DNA of 55,907 nucleotides from the NCBI RefSeq assembly GCF_001186125.1, contig NW_014040262.1, forward strand, positions 14,567 to 70,473. Direction: 5' to 3'. Both the position numbers and the translations under genes were made by a program. Below are positions 36,950 to 48,752 of the stretch, piece by piece (position 1 is the first letter of the stretch; each line of letters starts with the position of its first letter). The notes under the pieces were generated by a model. The model was not told the DNA's origin and made no database searches. It saw only the letters and a program-made list of their open reading frames with translations. Source of the stretch: Sphaeroforma arctica JP610. Lineage: Eukaryota; Opisthokonta; Ichthyosporea; Ichthyophonida.

Positions 36950-39900
36950 ATGCTTCTAGTACTCCACATTCACAACTAATAACCCACCTACACGGACAGA
37001 TTACTCCTACTACCTCAGTACCTTTATACGAATATACCGATTATCTCAGAGTCTAGGGAGCACCACTGAAAAAGTATTATTCTTACGAAAGTCGAGGCAG
37101 GCTTTGAACCCGCAGGTGCAGGCAAGCAAAGTTTACACCCTCTCAGACGAGTAGGAAATACTTACACTCAGGGTGTAAGATCGCATTATATGGTGAATGT
37201 AGTTAAAGCCGGTAGCACTACTGTGAAAATGAGATTATGATACGAATAATTTCTGGGAGCATGTGGTGATCCTTCTAGGACTACTCTTCTCTAGTGTATC
37301 TAAGACTTATTATATCCTCAAGGGACTGACCAGAGAGTTATACACCCTATCTTGGTGGGATGAGAGACCGTATTTTAGTTAACTATAGCTTCGCTCCTAC
37401 CTCGCTACGCATATAATTGTGATTTATAAAAGCCATCTGGATCTCTTGACCCCTCCGTAATATATAGATGTCTTAGGTAGCACAAAAAGGTAACAGAGAT
37501 AATGGCCAAATGGGTGACCGATTCATTATTTTGGTATAAACTAAGAAGCTCAAGTTTCGGTTATCCACTTGTCCTATGGTTTAAATAACCAAATGTTACA
37601 CCAAGTTTAACTTATTTGTACACAGAGGTCGACATACCTAGGGGGAGGGAAGGCTGTACCACTGAACTATAAATGTCCCACACAACTTTTTGATAGATTA
37701 AAAGAGGAATCGTAGATCCGCTAAGGGATCATCTTTTACATCCCTTCGGGATGGTAGATCTCGGAGAGATCGTACATCCCTCGGGATGTACCATTAACCC
37801 TTACCAATCAAATTAGAGTATCTCTGTATAATGGAAGGGGTCCCCCCTCTCATAGGNNNNNNNNNNNNNNNNNNNNNNNNNNNNNNNNNNNNNNNNNNNN
37901 NNNNNNNNNNNNNNNNNNNNNNNNNNNNNNNNNNNNNNNNNNNNNNNNNNNNNNNNNNNNNNNNNNNNNNNNNNNNNNNNNNNNNNNNNNNNNNNNNNNN
38001 NNNNNNNNNNNNNNNNNNNNNNNNNNNNNNNNNNNNNNNNNNNNNNNNNNNNNNNNNNNNNNNNNNNNNNNNNNNNNNNNNNNNNNNNNNNNNNNNNNNN
38101 NNNNNNNNNNNNNNNNNNNNNNNNNNNNNNNNNNNNNNNNNNNNNNNNNNNNNNNNNNNNNNNNNNNNNNNNNNNNNNNNNNNNNNNNNNNNNNNNNNNN
38201 NNNNNNNNNNNNNNNNNNNNNNNNNNNNNNNNNNNNNNNNNNNNNNNNNNNNNNNNNNNNNNNNNNNNNNNNNNNNNNNNNNNNNNNNNNNNNNNNNNNN
38301 NNNNNNNNNNNNNNNNNNNNNNNNNNNNNNNNNNNNNNNNNNNNNNNNNNNNNNNNNNNNNNNNNNNNNNNNNNNNNNNNNNNNNNNNNNNNNNNNNNNN
38401 NNNNNNNNNNNNNNNNNNNNNNNNNNNNNNNNNNNNNNNNNNNNNNNNNNNNNNNNNNNNNNNNNNNNNNNNNNNNNNNNNNNNNNNNNNNNNNNNNNNN
38501 NNNNNNNNNNNNNNNNNNNNNNNNNNNNNNNNNNNNNNNNNNNNNNNNNNNNNNNNNNNNNNNNNNNNNNNNNNNNNNNNNNNNNNNNNNNNNNNNNNNN
38601 NNNNNNNNNNNNNNNNNNNNNNNNNNNNNNNNNNNNNNNNNNNNNNNNNNNNNNNNNNNNNNNNNNNNNNNNNNNNNNNNNNNNNNNNNNNNNNNNNNNN
38701 NNNNNNNNNNNNNNNNNNNNNNNNNNNNNNGGGAGATCACTCGTAGAGTGATCGTACATCCCCCGGGATGGTGGAGGGTCCCTCCCCGGGTTCTGGGGAG
38801 GCGGCCCTTCGGGGTTCCGTAGTTTTAGGTGGGACACCCTTATAATATATCCTACACCTTCGGTACCTCGTCTCCTAGTAGGGGGTATTTTACTCATCTT
38901 GCTACCACTCTCCCTCTCTACCCCAATTTCATTTATGTTACCTATCTCTCGTAGGGATACCCCTGCGGGGTCATCTTTATATCTCGGCCACCACCCCTGC
39001 CTAAAAGGGAGGGTCTCCTGAATAAGCTCGCGGGGCTTACATTCGCAGGTGTTGGCTGTACTCCTTTCTCAACTATGATATCTCATGTAGCATATCTCTC
39101 TTGACTAACCCCCTTAACGTTTCCGGTTTAGCTGGACGCATAAACTATCGTCTCATGCCGTGTAAAGGAGTGGCCCCAGTATATCCTTATATCTCTAAGC
39201 AACACGATACTACCCCAATAAATTTAAATCCCGTGGGTACTCCGAAGGAGGGAGAGAGCGTGTACACATGCACACACACATAGGAGGGTCACCACCCCCC
39301 ACCATGTACGGACCATCCCCTCGGGAAGCTTGTGCACCCCGAGGGATGTACCATGGAATTGAACCTATATCTCTGTTTTTATAATCTCTTTTACTTATCT
39401 CTCTTCTTAGAATCTCATCTCAGTTTATTATTCGTACGGGGTTAGTAGACCTATAAATATGTGTCCCATGAAATACTCACTTATCCACACTCATACATAC
39501 ATCTAACTCATACCACCCACAGAGGATTGGATATCCTATCTCCACTTTTATGTATGGCAACATGTCTCTGTCCTATCGTCTTCCCCATCCAATCTACACC
39601 TCAATAGTTTGAAGGTATTTCTTTTTAGGTATGCTGTGAGGTAAGTTACGAGAGGTGTGTGGCCGGTAGTATGAGATTGACTGTACCTAGACAATTATTT
39701 CTTCTCTGTAATAAGAGTATATAGCCCCTTTATTCCTATATATTTTTCCCTCTATAACTACCATATGGTTATAATTGTACCCCTAGAGATTAGCTAAGAT
39801 ATCACCACTCACATATCATCCTGTACTGTAATATGGTATACCCTTGATACCAAGTAGGCTTGGAGAAGATTATCTAACCCAATTATTCAGGAGGGAGATT

Positions 39901-40640
39901 AGTCTCTTACTGCGCTGACTTCTGGTTGACACTTGACTCAACTACGTTAGTCTCTCATTCAACTACTTCACTTGATTGAAGAATGGTTGGGCAGGGTTAT
40001 TTCTTCCGTCGATAAGGATACATTGCTTTATAATAGTTATCCTCTTTATCAAATGGGACACACTTGTAGAGATATACCACAGACATCATTATACACTCCT
40101 ATTGAATACTACTTATATCCTTCACTACAGCTACCCACCCACACTAATTACAGTAATATCACTATGCTTTACCTAAGGTCTCCATACCTTTAGCCCCGTG
40201 TTAAGTTGATTAAAACATTATCGGACTTTATGGTCATTCTATATTCACCATTGGCAATAGCTATGGTTTGACTACTCCCTAACCTTCCCCTATGATATCA
40301 TCTCCCCACACCACTATGTACATAACCCCATTACCACCCTCTACCCCCTCTTCATAGTGTATCACTGACATACCAGGAGTATTTACTATCACCCATCATA
40401 CATAAGTTATCCCAAATGGCTACGAGAGTTAGGTGAGCATATAAGATTTATATACCACTATTCATAAGCTAATGTAGATACATTCACCCTGCCTAAAAAT
40501 GAAGGTGGCCTGGTAGTTATTTATCCCATCTCTCCACCACCGATATCTATTCTAGTAGCTTCCTTACATTATAAGCACATCTATTACCCCTGTTAGCCAC
40601 TGACCCATTCCCTTCCACTTTATCCTCTTAAAAATTTTCT
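36950..40640. other. Hairpin-rich foreign block inserted in the LTR element
   Basis: This 3.7-kb stretch (including the gap) encodes nothing I recognise. It contains perfect short GC-rich hairpins, for example 37,739-37,753 (CATCCC/GGGATG), 37,757-37,771 (GATCTC/GAGATC), 37,772-37,791 (GTACATCCC loop GGATGTAC), 38,735-38,753 and 38,757-38,770. Words such as GATCGTACATCCC occur on both sides of the gap. Positions 37,419-37,457 match 49,675-49,713 in inverted orientation at 38 of 39 bases. Clusters of short GC hairpins in AT-rich sequence are typical of some mitochondrial intergenic DNA, so nuclear mitochondrial DNA is one possibility; an unknown repeat family is another. Confidence 0.5.
37857..38730. 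other. Assembly gap (874 N)
   Basis: Every base is N. The gap is flanked by near-identical hairpin words on both sides, which is a likely reason assembly failed. Frames drawn across it mean nothing. Confidence 1.
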
Positions 40641-42201
40641 ACGAAGCTCATCCACTTATAAGGTTCCAGTGTCCAGTACCTCGGCAGTTGTGCATTATGA
40701 TGAGCGGCAAACATTTCTATGGTAAGTGGTCCATGTATGTTGTCTGCGATCTAAAACCACCTAGGATTGGCCATCCAATCCGTAGCTAGTAACTCCCTAA
40801 CCATCTTGTTTAAGTCTGGTCCGAAACGAGACAACATGTCGGGTAAGTGATTGTAAATACCCGGTATGTGTGTTATGCCGAAAGAAAATTTTGCGATCGT
40901 GTCATGCCACCGACTGACTAACTGTGAATTAGGTTTCTTGTCCTTTAGGTGTTGCAATGACTTCTGATCACATAGCACGTTAAATTGTGTGCTATATAGA
41001 TAGTCCGTAAAAATGAGTGAGTGGGCTGAATCTCGTTATCACCGAAGTGACATTTCTTACTGTTGACCTTAAAGTTGTGCTTGTTGAGTCTGTCTAGAAC
41101 CTCTCGCACAACCTTGTCGTGCTCCTCTTTGGTTTTGGTGAATACCACAATGTCATCAATGTATACTTGTACATTGTCCATGTCCCTAAACAAGTCTTGC
41201 ATAATTTGTTGAAAGAACGCAGGTAGCATGTGTAACCCAAAGGGGGCACCTTTGAACGAATATTGCTGACCCTCCCAGGTAAAGGTGAAATACTTCCGGT
41301 ATGGTTTGTAGATCTTCATCTGGTGGTAGCCCTGCTTCAGGTCGATAGTGGATAATATCTTAGCTCCCTCCATGCACCTGAGCAGTTCGTTTATCCTTGG
41401 TAAGTGGATATTGTGTGTCGGTATCAAAGTATTAATTGGGCTCATATCCAAACACACCCGAACTTTCTTCAGCGTCGCGTCAGAGTTGAATTGGTCGACG
41501 GCTAAAAGCGCTAGGTTGACGGGAGTCGGCTCATAGTTGACTGCGATCACTCCGTCATCTAACCATGCTTTAACCTGTTCTCGTACGACCTGCTCATGAC
41601 GCCATGGAACATAGTTACGTGTAGGACACTTCAGCTTCGAGAAATCTACTCTCATCAGGTCTAGACTAACGTATCCGTTATTGAATTTGAACTTAGCCCA
41701 GTCAGTGATCCGAATCTTGACATTCTCGAAAATCAAGTCCTTGACTTTCTCTGTAAAGTGAGGGATCATCTCCTTCACAGTCTTCGAAGGTTTATATACC
41801 GGTTTCAACAAGTTGTCGTCTGACTGATCCTTCTGTGGTTCAATGTTAGTAGGTAACCCTGTAATTGTGATACCTAATGACAATAAATCACCCATACCGA
41901 CTATGAGATCATAGTCTGGTGAAGTGTTACATATGACTGAATTAGTAACTGTAGTACGTTGGTCTGTCAATGTAAACCTAAGATCGATTGCCATTTCTCT
42001 GCAAGTGATCTCTCTTTCATCAGCCAGTTTCAACATAGTTGGCTCTGGCTTACGAGTTATGTCTGTCATTTTACAGAATCTAGAGGATATACATGAAATT
42101 TGCGAGCCCGGATCTAACAACGCTTTTATTTCATGTCCGTTAACTCGTATGTCAAGGATTATATGCTCGTCTTGAGGTGCGTCCTTTTGTCTTAGTGACA
42201 A
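40640..42201 (-). pseudogene. Protease-like, reverse transcriptase and RNase H region of the fossil
   Basis: The region begins with a retropepsin-like stretch (ALLDPGSQISCIS). A Ty3/gypsy RT follows with LPRINELL, STIDLKQGYHQM, APFGLHMLPAFFQQIM and the catalytic YIDDIVVF. Further down come an RNase H end (DQKSLQHLKDKK...SRWHD...HIPGIYNHLPDMLSRFG) and a tail (GPLTIEMFAAHHNAQLPRYW) of the kind best known from DIRS/Ngaro-like and some gypsy-like elements. Confidence 0.8.
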
Positions 42202-42288
42202 GACCCGGTATGTTTGTCACTTAACTTCAACTTTTGGTTTCACCTTGCATGTATGCTTGTGGTAACCTCCAGTCCCGGTACAGTCGGC

Positions 42289-44943
42289 TCACTTCTCGAT
42301 AAAGTGCTTCCACTTTTCTTCGTGCCTTCCATTCCATCTGCCATTCGGCTCATGTTGGGTCATTCGCCAATTGCAATCAGTCTCACTACAGTTCTTGACC
42401 TCCCTATGCCTGGACTTAGGGTTGCCTGCCGGCGGTCCACTTCTGTTAGTCTGGTTATCCTTAGGGATGACATTGATCTTGTTGCCTTCAGAACCATTTA
42501 TATTTTTGTTCTTATTGCCACCCTTGTCAGCCCCTTTGTGTACCTTCTGACCTCCATTAGTGGACTGAGAGTCTCGACCATTGCTTGATCTTCCGGTAAG
42601 ATTGCCGCTGACCTTCTTCTGCGCATTAGTGACTTTCACCACGGAACTAGGGCGTTTGGTAAACGTCTGATCCGCTCTCGAGTAAAATTCAGCTCAGGTT
42701 AATTCCGCTAGCTTAGGTACCTCGATGGAGATCTCTCGTACCTTGTCCGGGTAAGATTGATGCATATCGGCGTACAGAATCTCTTGATCACTCCTATGTA
42801 GGTTTGACCAAAAGATTGTCTGTACCCATAGTACACACATGGATAGCTTGTCAGGTGACATCTCCTGAGTCTGGGCCCGTGACATGTGTGTGTCCAACTC
42901 TAATAAGTAGTGGGACACCGGCGTTCCTTCTTCCGGTGGTATCATGATCGATACAAGCAATTCTGGTCGAGGGTCCGTCGAAAATAAGTAGACGATCATC
43001 TCACTCTGCTCTTTCCACGTTTTCAGCTTAGTGATCGCTTGTTTCGCATTCTCTAACTTGTTATACTTGTAGCATAATCTGTCCAAACTCTTTCAAAGGC
43101 CTAGATAACAACGCCAGACTGCTAGTATCAATTGGATCCTTCCGGTCCTGTCGATCAGATCTGTATGTCGTTGGTAGTTTACCTATGTCCTTTACAAACT
43201 TCTTGCCTTCCACAGCCTTCTCGGTCTGAATCACTCTTAGTTTTGAATCAATCTTAGTCTGGAGGTGCGTAGCCATTGTCATATAAGGACTAGCGGCATC
43301 AATCCTACCTAGATCCATTGCCTCGAGTGAAGCTGCCTCAGCCTTGTTCATTTGAACAGTGAATTCAGCAATTTTTAGATCACTACTAGAGTGATCTGAT
43401 ACCTTCTTTTCTAACTGCATCTGACTATGCAGTCAGTTGTCTGCCTCATCCTTTGATCCATCACCTGTTCAATGTGAATGAACGCTTCTGATGGGACAAC
43501 ATCTTTTGTCGTCGTTGGGATAGTCGCTGGGGGCGAACTGCCTCCAGATGACGACAAAGATTTTCTAGCTTCCACCTGATCAGGTTTAGGCTCTTCGGTC
43601 GGTTTATCCTTCGGAAATACCTCTGGGGCACTCTGTGGATTTCTTCCGGTGGAGGATTTGGATTAGGCTCGCTCCTGTTCAGATGCCCTTCGCGACATCG
43701 CTGTTGCGTCCAATCCAGGAGAAGATTGAGCTTCGGATGAAGAAGATCGGATTCATTTGCCCCTCCATTGTCTGACAACATCTCAAACGCCAATATGGCT
43801 TGATAGAGTGCCAAATGGTTTGATATCAAGTCGGGAATGTCTCCAAGAAGATCCCGAATTGCGTACCAAATTAAGTGTGCAAAACTTCCATCGCCCCTAG
43901 TTCCGAATACCTTCGGTAGTATCTTTTGAAACTGACGGAAAAGTTTGCGTGCTTGCTTACCTTCGTCAGTTTTCATTGATATTAGCCGATTGTAGTATTT
44001 AGAATCCCTAAACAAATCATACCCAAACTTTCTTACCGCTGCATTCATCACATACCTCGGTGAGATGGTACCATCCGGTTTGGTCTTCATTACTTCTGGA
44101 AAGTACGTTCCATACGTATTTCAAAACACCCATGCCCTGTTGGCCCGCTGTCGGATTAACTCTCGTTGACCCTCCTCCTGGATACCAATTTGAGTCTGGT
44201 ATGGATGGCCCAGATCAAAGTTCTGTCGCCAAGCTGGTCGAAGTGGTGTTTTGGGTAAGCGCAGGAATTGTGAGTGCAACCTGGTTTCCGAATCGTCGTC
44301 CTGATGGTGAAGTGTATGGTCCACATCATCCGGACCTATATCCACGAAACGCAGTTGTTCTTCCGTTACGTTGATTTGCGATTGATCCAACAGTCTTTAT
44401 GCTATTGGCTCATCCTCCGAGTCATGCTCCTCTGATCCACCATGATATTGATCCTTCGCTGCGGCTTGCTTTTTCTTCCGCTGCTTAGTAGGTCTCAATT
44501 CATGTACCATTGGTTGGTAGCCCTTCAGGAAGGCTCTCCTATCCCTTGCTATCATATGATAAGTAGGATCTCTCCTACGTGCTGTACACGTGTCTACTGG
44601 TGGGGATGATACATCTGATTCCAGTGCATGTCGCACTTCCTCTGAAGTTAAATTGTCCGAGGATTGCGTTTTCTCGGCTTTACTCTTTCGAGATTTCGCC
44701 TTCTTCGCGAGTGGCTTCTGTGACAACGTAGTCACATTACCTCCGGATGCACCTACACCCGAGTCAACCAACTTCTTACGTTTCCGTTTAGTCAGAGTTG
44801 GTGCCGGTTGTACCGGCGTGATCTCAGTTGCTTCAGCTTCTACTGATGGTGCCGGGGTGTTTTTTGCTTTTCTCCGCCTACAGTAAACCTTTTCACGTTT
44901 GTAATTTTAGCTACATTCGCTGCCTTATTTTTTCTTTTCGTCA
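42289..44943 (-). pseudogene. Gag-like region of the Ty3/gypsy fossil
   Basis: Consecutive minus-strand frames encode a Lys-rich start, a charged central part, a helical Gag-like segment (about 43,086-42,694, with YLLELDTHMSRAQ-type helices) and a basic Gly/Asn/Lys-rich end with a few Cys/His residues. Position just before the protease-RT region and composition support a gag assignment. Sequence alone does not identify a capsid family. Confidence 0.5.
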
Positions 44944-45879
44944 TAATATCGATAGCGTATTGTAAACATAAAAATACGTAAAACTCGGTCTCCTCTAGGC
45001 TGACTATACGATACCAAGACGTTTACGTTAATACTAAGTTTAGCTTCAGCCCTTGGTAATGAGCAAAAGATTAGGGGATTTTAGACTGAGACTATTGTCT
45101 ATATGCTCCGCTCTAATCACTCACTACTTCGGTCTAGATTTATTTATGTTTTAGTTACTAGGACAGGATATCATTTCATTGGACGCATAGTTTACATTTC
45201 ACGCCTCGAAACAATTACCTATTCAAACTAACCAACAAAATATCTCCAAGTCCAACTTAAGAAAATTAAAATTAAAATAAAAACACCAAATCGGTGCAGT
45301 ATACATCTGCACCTAAACCCCCACTTGGTACCTAGCTCTCCATCCCATTTAAGGCATAGACGGGCACATCTAGTTGGCTGGCTAGGAGGAATCAAAACCA
45401 TGTTGTCCTAAATTCTAACTACTCTGATTCTGTCCTTTATCTTGCTCTGATATTACTATCGAATTACACCATAGGCTTGTGCCAAAAACCATTTCATGCC
45501 TGAGACCCTCTCTCATGGTACTCCCGTTAATTAGAGATTCCCAAAGTGTCATTTTCAGATGTCAGATTGGTGTCGTTCCTATACTGTGTACAATTCTAAT
45601 TTCAGTGGAAGACCCAATCTATAGTTGGAAAACCACCTAATTATCCACAGTAGAGTCCCATACTCCACTGAGTACTATCACATGTTCAGAATCTTGAATA
45701 TCTCAGTTCTTGTTCATGTCCAATTCGTTAAACGCATTCCTTTATTTTATAAATATAAACGTTATTACGTTATACATTTGTAATATACGTTAACTGTGCA
45801 ACTACTATTAGGGATAATAATATTTATTTCAAAAATGGCAAGTATGTATGATACAATGTATGAACATATGGTATGGCTC

Positions 45880-46908
45880 TCATAGTCGCTGTAGTGGTTC
45901 AGGAAAGATTGATGGGAAGAAGTGGTCAGTAAATTCCCGTTTGATGCTTAGGCCAAGTGAGTCGACAATGGAAGATATGTGCTGAGTCAATTCGGGCCGG
46001 TGTTGACAAAACACTGTTACTATCGAATGTTCCATATATTCGCTTGCTGACTTACTAAGTAGAGTACCCACCTCTGTGGTACGGATCGGGTCTGAGCCGT
46101 GTAGTGCCGCGGAATGGGTTAGTGCAGAGTACGAAATACCGAGAAGGACCAGGTTATCCGTCATAATCCGGTCGAGAAGGGAGGATGGGGGTAAGCCAAT
46201 GCCGCACCAGACCACGGATGAATTCGGTATTTGTTGGCTGGCCTGGATAGGAAGTATCATAGTCGGAACCAACAAGCACGATGATTTGGTTTGAACTGAT
46301 ATTTGGAAGTAGTACTTCAACAGCGTGATTAGCCGGGGTTTGGGGAACATCTGTTGATATGTCAGAGACGGGTGAGGGTACGGTGATTCTTCAACATGCT
46401 GGAGAAAAAATCCAAGGTGTTCGTGGAGGGTCCAGATACCGTGGAAGTCATGGCACTCATGTAATTGCTGAAGGAGGTCAGGGCCAATGGGCGGCAGTTT
46501 CGGGCCTACCAGGATGCGTCGAATCAATTGTTGGATGCAGGTAAAGTGGCTGGTAGTGAACTTGTGGCTACCGGGGCAGACAGGGCAGAGACAGCCATCG
46601 GTGCGGTAGTCGAACAATGTGAACATGTACGTATTCGTTACAATCATAGCACAGAGCCGGATTGGTGTAGGCTCGAGGTAGCGGTTGAAGCTGTCGTGTC
46701 TGGCCTTGTCACGGTTTGAGGTTAGCGGTTTACACATAACTAGTTGGTAGTAGTATTGGCGCCGGGCCATTGCCGCGATCTCCTTGTTGGACCATCGTTT
46801 TGTTGAGTTTGGTGGAGGGCTACATGGTCGGGTGTACGCCCGCCCGTGGTTTTGTGCACAGTTTTCAGGTAAGCATAAATACTGTACGGGAAGCGCAGTT
46901 GATTCACC
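45880..46908 (-). CDS. Unrecognised frame with CPxC...H...C motif, possibly a LINE C-terminus
   Basis: The frame stays open from about 46,908 to the stop at 45,880; the first ATG is at 46,770 (296 residues). Residues just after the ATG are basic/aromatic (MARRQYYYQLV). Then comes CLCPVCPGSHKFTTSHFTC, with CPxC-x(n)-H-x(3)-C spacing like the zinc-knuckle-type end of many LINE ORF2 proteins. The second half is hydrophobic and Ser/His-rich with no motif. It lies between an LTR fossil and LINE pieces, so mobile origin is likely, but reverse transcriptase motifs are not visible on this strand nearby. It could equally be an unassigned gene. Confidence 0.35.
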   Translation of the reverse strand, partial: GESTALPVQYLCLPENCAQNHGRAYTRPCSPPPNSTKRWSNKEIAAMARRQYYYQLVMCKPLTSNRDKARHDSFNRYLEPTPIRLCAMIVTNTYMFTLFDYRTDGCLCPVCPGSHKFTTSHFTCIQQLIRRILVGPKLPPIGPDLLQQLHECHDFHGIWTLHEHLGFFLQHVEESPYPHPSLTYQQMFPKPRLITLLKYYFQISVQTKSSCLLVPTMILPIQASQQIPNSSVVWCGIGLPPSSLLDRIMTDNLVLLGISYSALTHSAALHGSDPIRTTEVGTLLSKSASEYMEHSIVTVFCQHRPELTQHISSIVDSLGLSIKREFTDHFFPSIFPEPLQRL

Positions 46909-48440
46909 CTACAGTTTTCTACTTCTGAGAAGATATCTTACAATCTTACCCCTGGACAACAAATCAATACTACAGAATACAGCGAATGCACGATCGTTAT
47001 CACGATATCACGTCATTTACGAAAAATTATGTCACCTTTTGAATCTCTGCAAAATCGACCTTCACTCTTCGATAACGCAACCGTCCACAACGCTACAACC
47101 ACCGGACATACCTCATTGCCAATTGTATTCTCTCGACAACGTGCTCTTCCTGAATCTGCACCCCCATCCGTCTCCGTTACAGCTAGCCCAGATATGTTCG
47201 TTCAAGCACTTGTGCCATCAAACATTTACAAATCATAGCCACCGATTACACATACAGACATACGATGAATATCATGGACGGAATTGTTTTATCTCAACCG
47301 AACAATCACAATTTGTATGGCTGCTAAGGAATATCACTTACCTAAAAACTCACTTTCCGTTACTACTGAAGCGTAGCAACTCGACCCCGACGTTTGGTCC
47401 AAAGTTATGCAACATCTCAATTATAATAGCTCCACAACTGACTATTTTGCTTCATCAAAGAATACGCTACTCCTACGCCTCGCCGGCCCTGAAGGAGGTG
47501 AATTTCGCTGCTTTCGCCACAAAGGTTCTTTAATCTATTAAACGAGTGGGCTTATGGAAACCCTAGTTGATCCCTCAATTATGAGTGGAAAAAGATTGGC
47601 GTACAATGTGGAACAACTATCGCTATTATTGTTCCACTGCGCCCTTGCACAAAATGTTGCAACGTTTTTCTCTCGAATCTTCAACGTCAGCCGTACATCG
47701 TCCGCAACACAGCGAAAACGTTTCGTCAACATGGCACCACTAGTATGTTCAAACCTCCTTGGGCAAATTTATTATTTGCCCTCCGTGGACTTCTTCGCAC
47801 TGCTGTCACTTTGGGTTCGACACTTCAGACTGCATCACACTTGATAAGACTGACCCAGAATTAGCACACAAAGCGCTGCAATGTCTGTCCCGAGGTCAAG
47901 ATAGGCGAAAAGAATATAGTATCAGACTTCTGACAGCGTCACTGGACCTGCCGAACGTTTTCATATTGACATTCAGGTTCCTATGCCTTGGAACCAAACA
48001 TGGCCTCCATTTTAATTGGCAAGACCTCATTAACATACCCGGCTGTATACCCGAACTAGTACATTAAATTTCAGCCCACTATAAACCGTACACCAATATG
48101 GGTTTTTAGGTGAATGATTGGTGAATGGCTGAACCAACCAACCAATACTACAAAGCCACGCACATTATGAAAGCACTCCAGTTTACTACACAACCTACTC
48201 TATTAATTGAGCAGGATGTGAGCACAACCAACACTTTAATTACTACCCGGAGCATGACGGCCAACCAGACACAATATCTGATTTCCCTGAAATTCGAAAC
48301 TCGGGCAATATATCAAAACATCTGCTCAGATATAAGCATCTCTAAGGTGAGTATCCCAGGTGACGAAATAGTCATAGTACTTTCCGCACTTTCTACAACT
48401 TCCACATCTACTCATCCAGAGCAAATATCGCTTCTATAAA
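46784..48440 (+). other. Unrecognised plus-strand frames, possible LINE 5' part
   Basis: Several frames of 70-250 codons occur (46,784-47,533; 47,554-47,844; 47,759-48,067; 48,125-48,439). They overlap in different frames, use Leu/His/Ser-rich sequence and show no domain I know. As they lie just upstream of a LINE endonuclease piece in the same orientation, they may be a decayed first ORF and 5' region of that LINE. This is inference from position only. Confidence 0.3.
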
Positions 48441-48752
48441 GTATGTTGACCAAAACGTGAACATAGTCAATACTCTAATTACTACTCGAATCATGGCTGC
48501 GCGCCAAGATACACCGCCTGAGATCCCCTCAGAAGTAGAGATCTCAGGATTTACAGCAACTGCCCAGTCACCAAAATAACTTCACAACAAGTATTATCAA
48601 GTGACGAAATGGACACTGCACTTTCCACACCTACACAATCAGAGTCAACACTGCTTACGCGCGTACCTATAACCTTACCATAGTGTTTTGTCAAGACCGT
48701 GTCCAATCAGGAAAATCGGCGTTTACCGTCTACTGACTCTCCAGGCAAAGCC

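Larger units (their letters stand above)
34479..45790 (-). mobile_element. Broken Ty3/gypsy-type LTR retrotransposon, split by a foreign block
   Basis: On the minus strand the parts appear in Ty3/gypsy order: gag-like frames (about 44,943-42,289), protease-like and reverse transcriptase (42,201 downward), RNase H (to about 40,640), and integrase (about 36,550-34,960). A 3.7-kb block (about 36,950-40,640, containing an assembly gap) interrupts the pol region after RNase H. The element is broken, with roughly half a dozen or more interruptions. The RT region is still well preserved, so the copy is probably of moderate age. No clear LTR pair was found by eye. Related AT-rich motifs at 34,479-34,523, 34,662-34,702 and 45,728-45,769 may mark its edges, and the outer coordinates given here rest on them. 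Confidence 0.75.

Noticed and set aside
37080-37135. tRNA-like T-arm (minus strand GCGGG-TTCAAAG-CCTGC)
   Set aside because: The T-arm pairs well, but no matching acceptor, D-arm or anticodon stem could be laid out upstream.
37794-38897. Frames running through the N stretch
   Set aside because: They exist only because N is not read as a stop.
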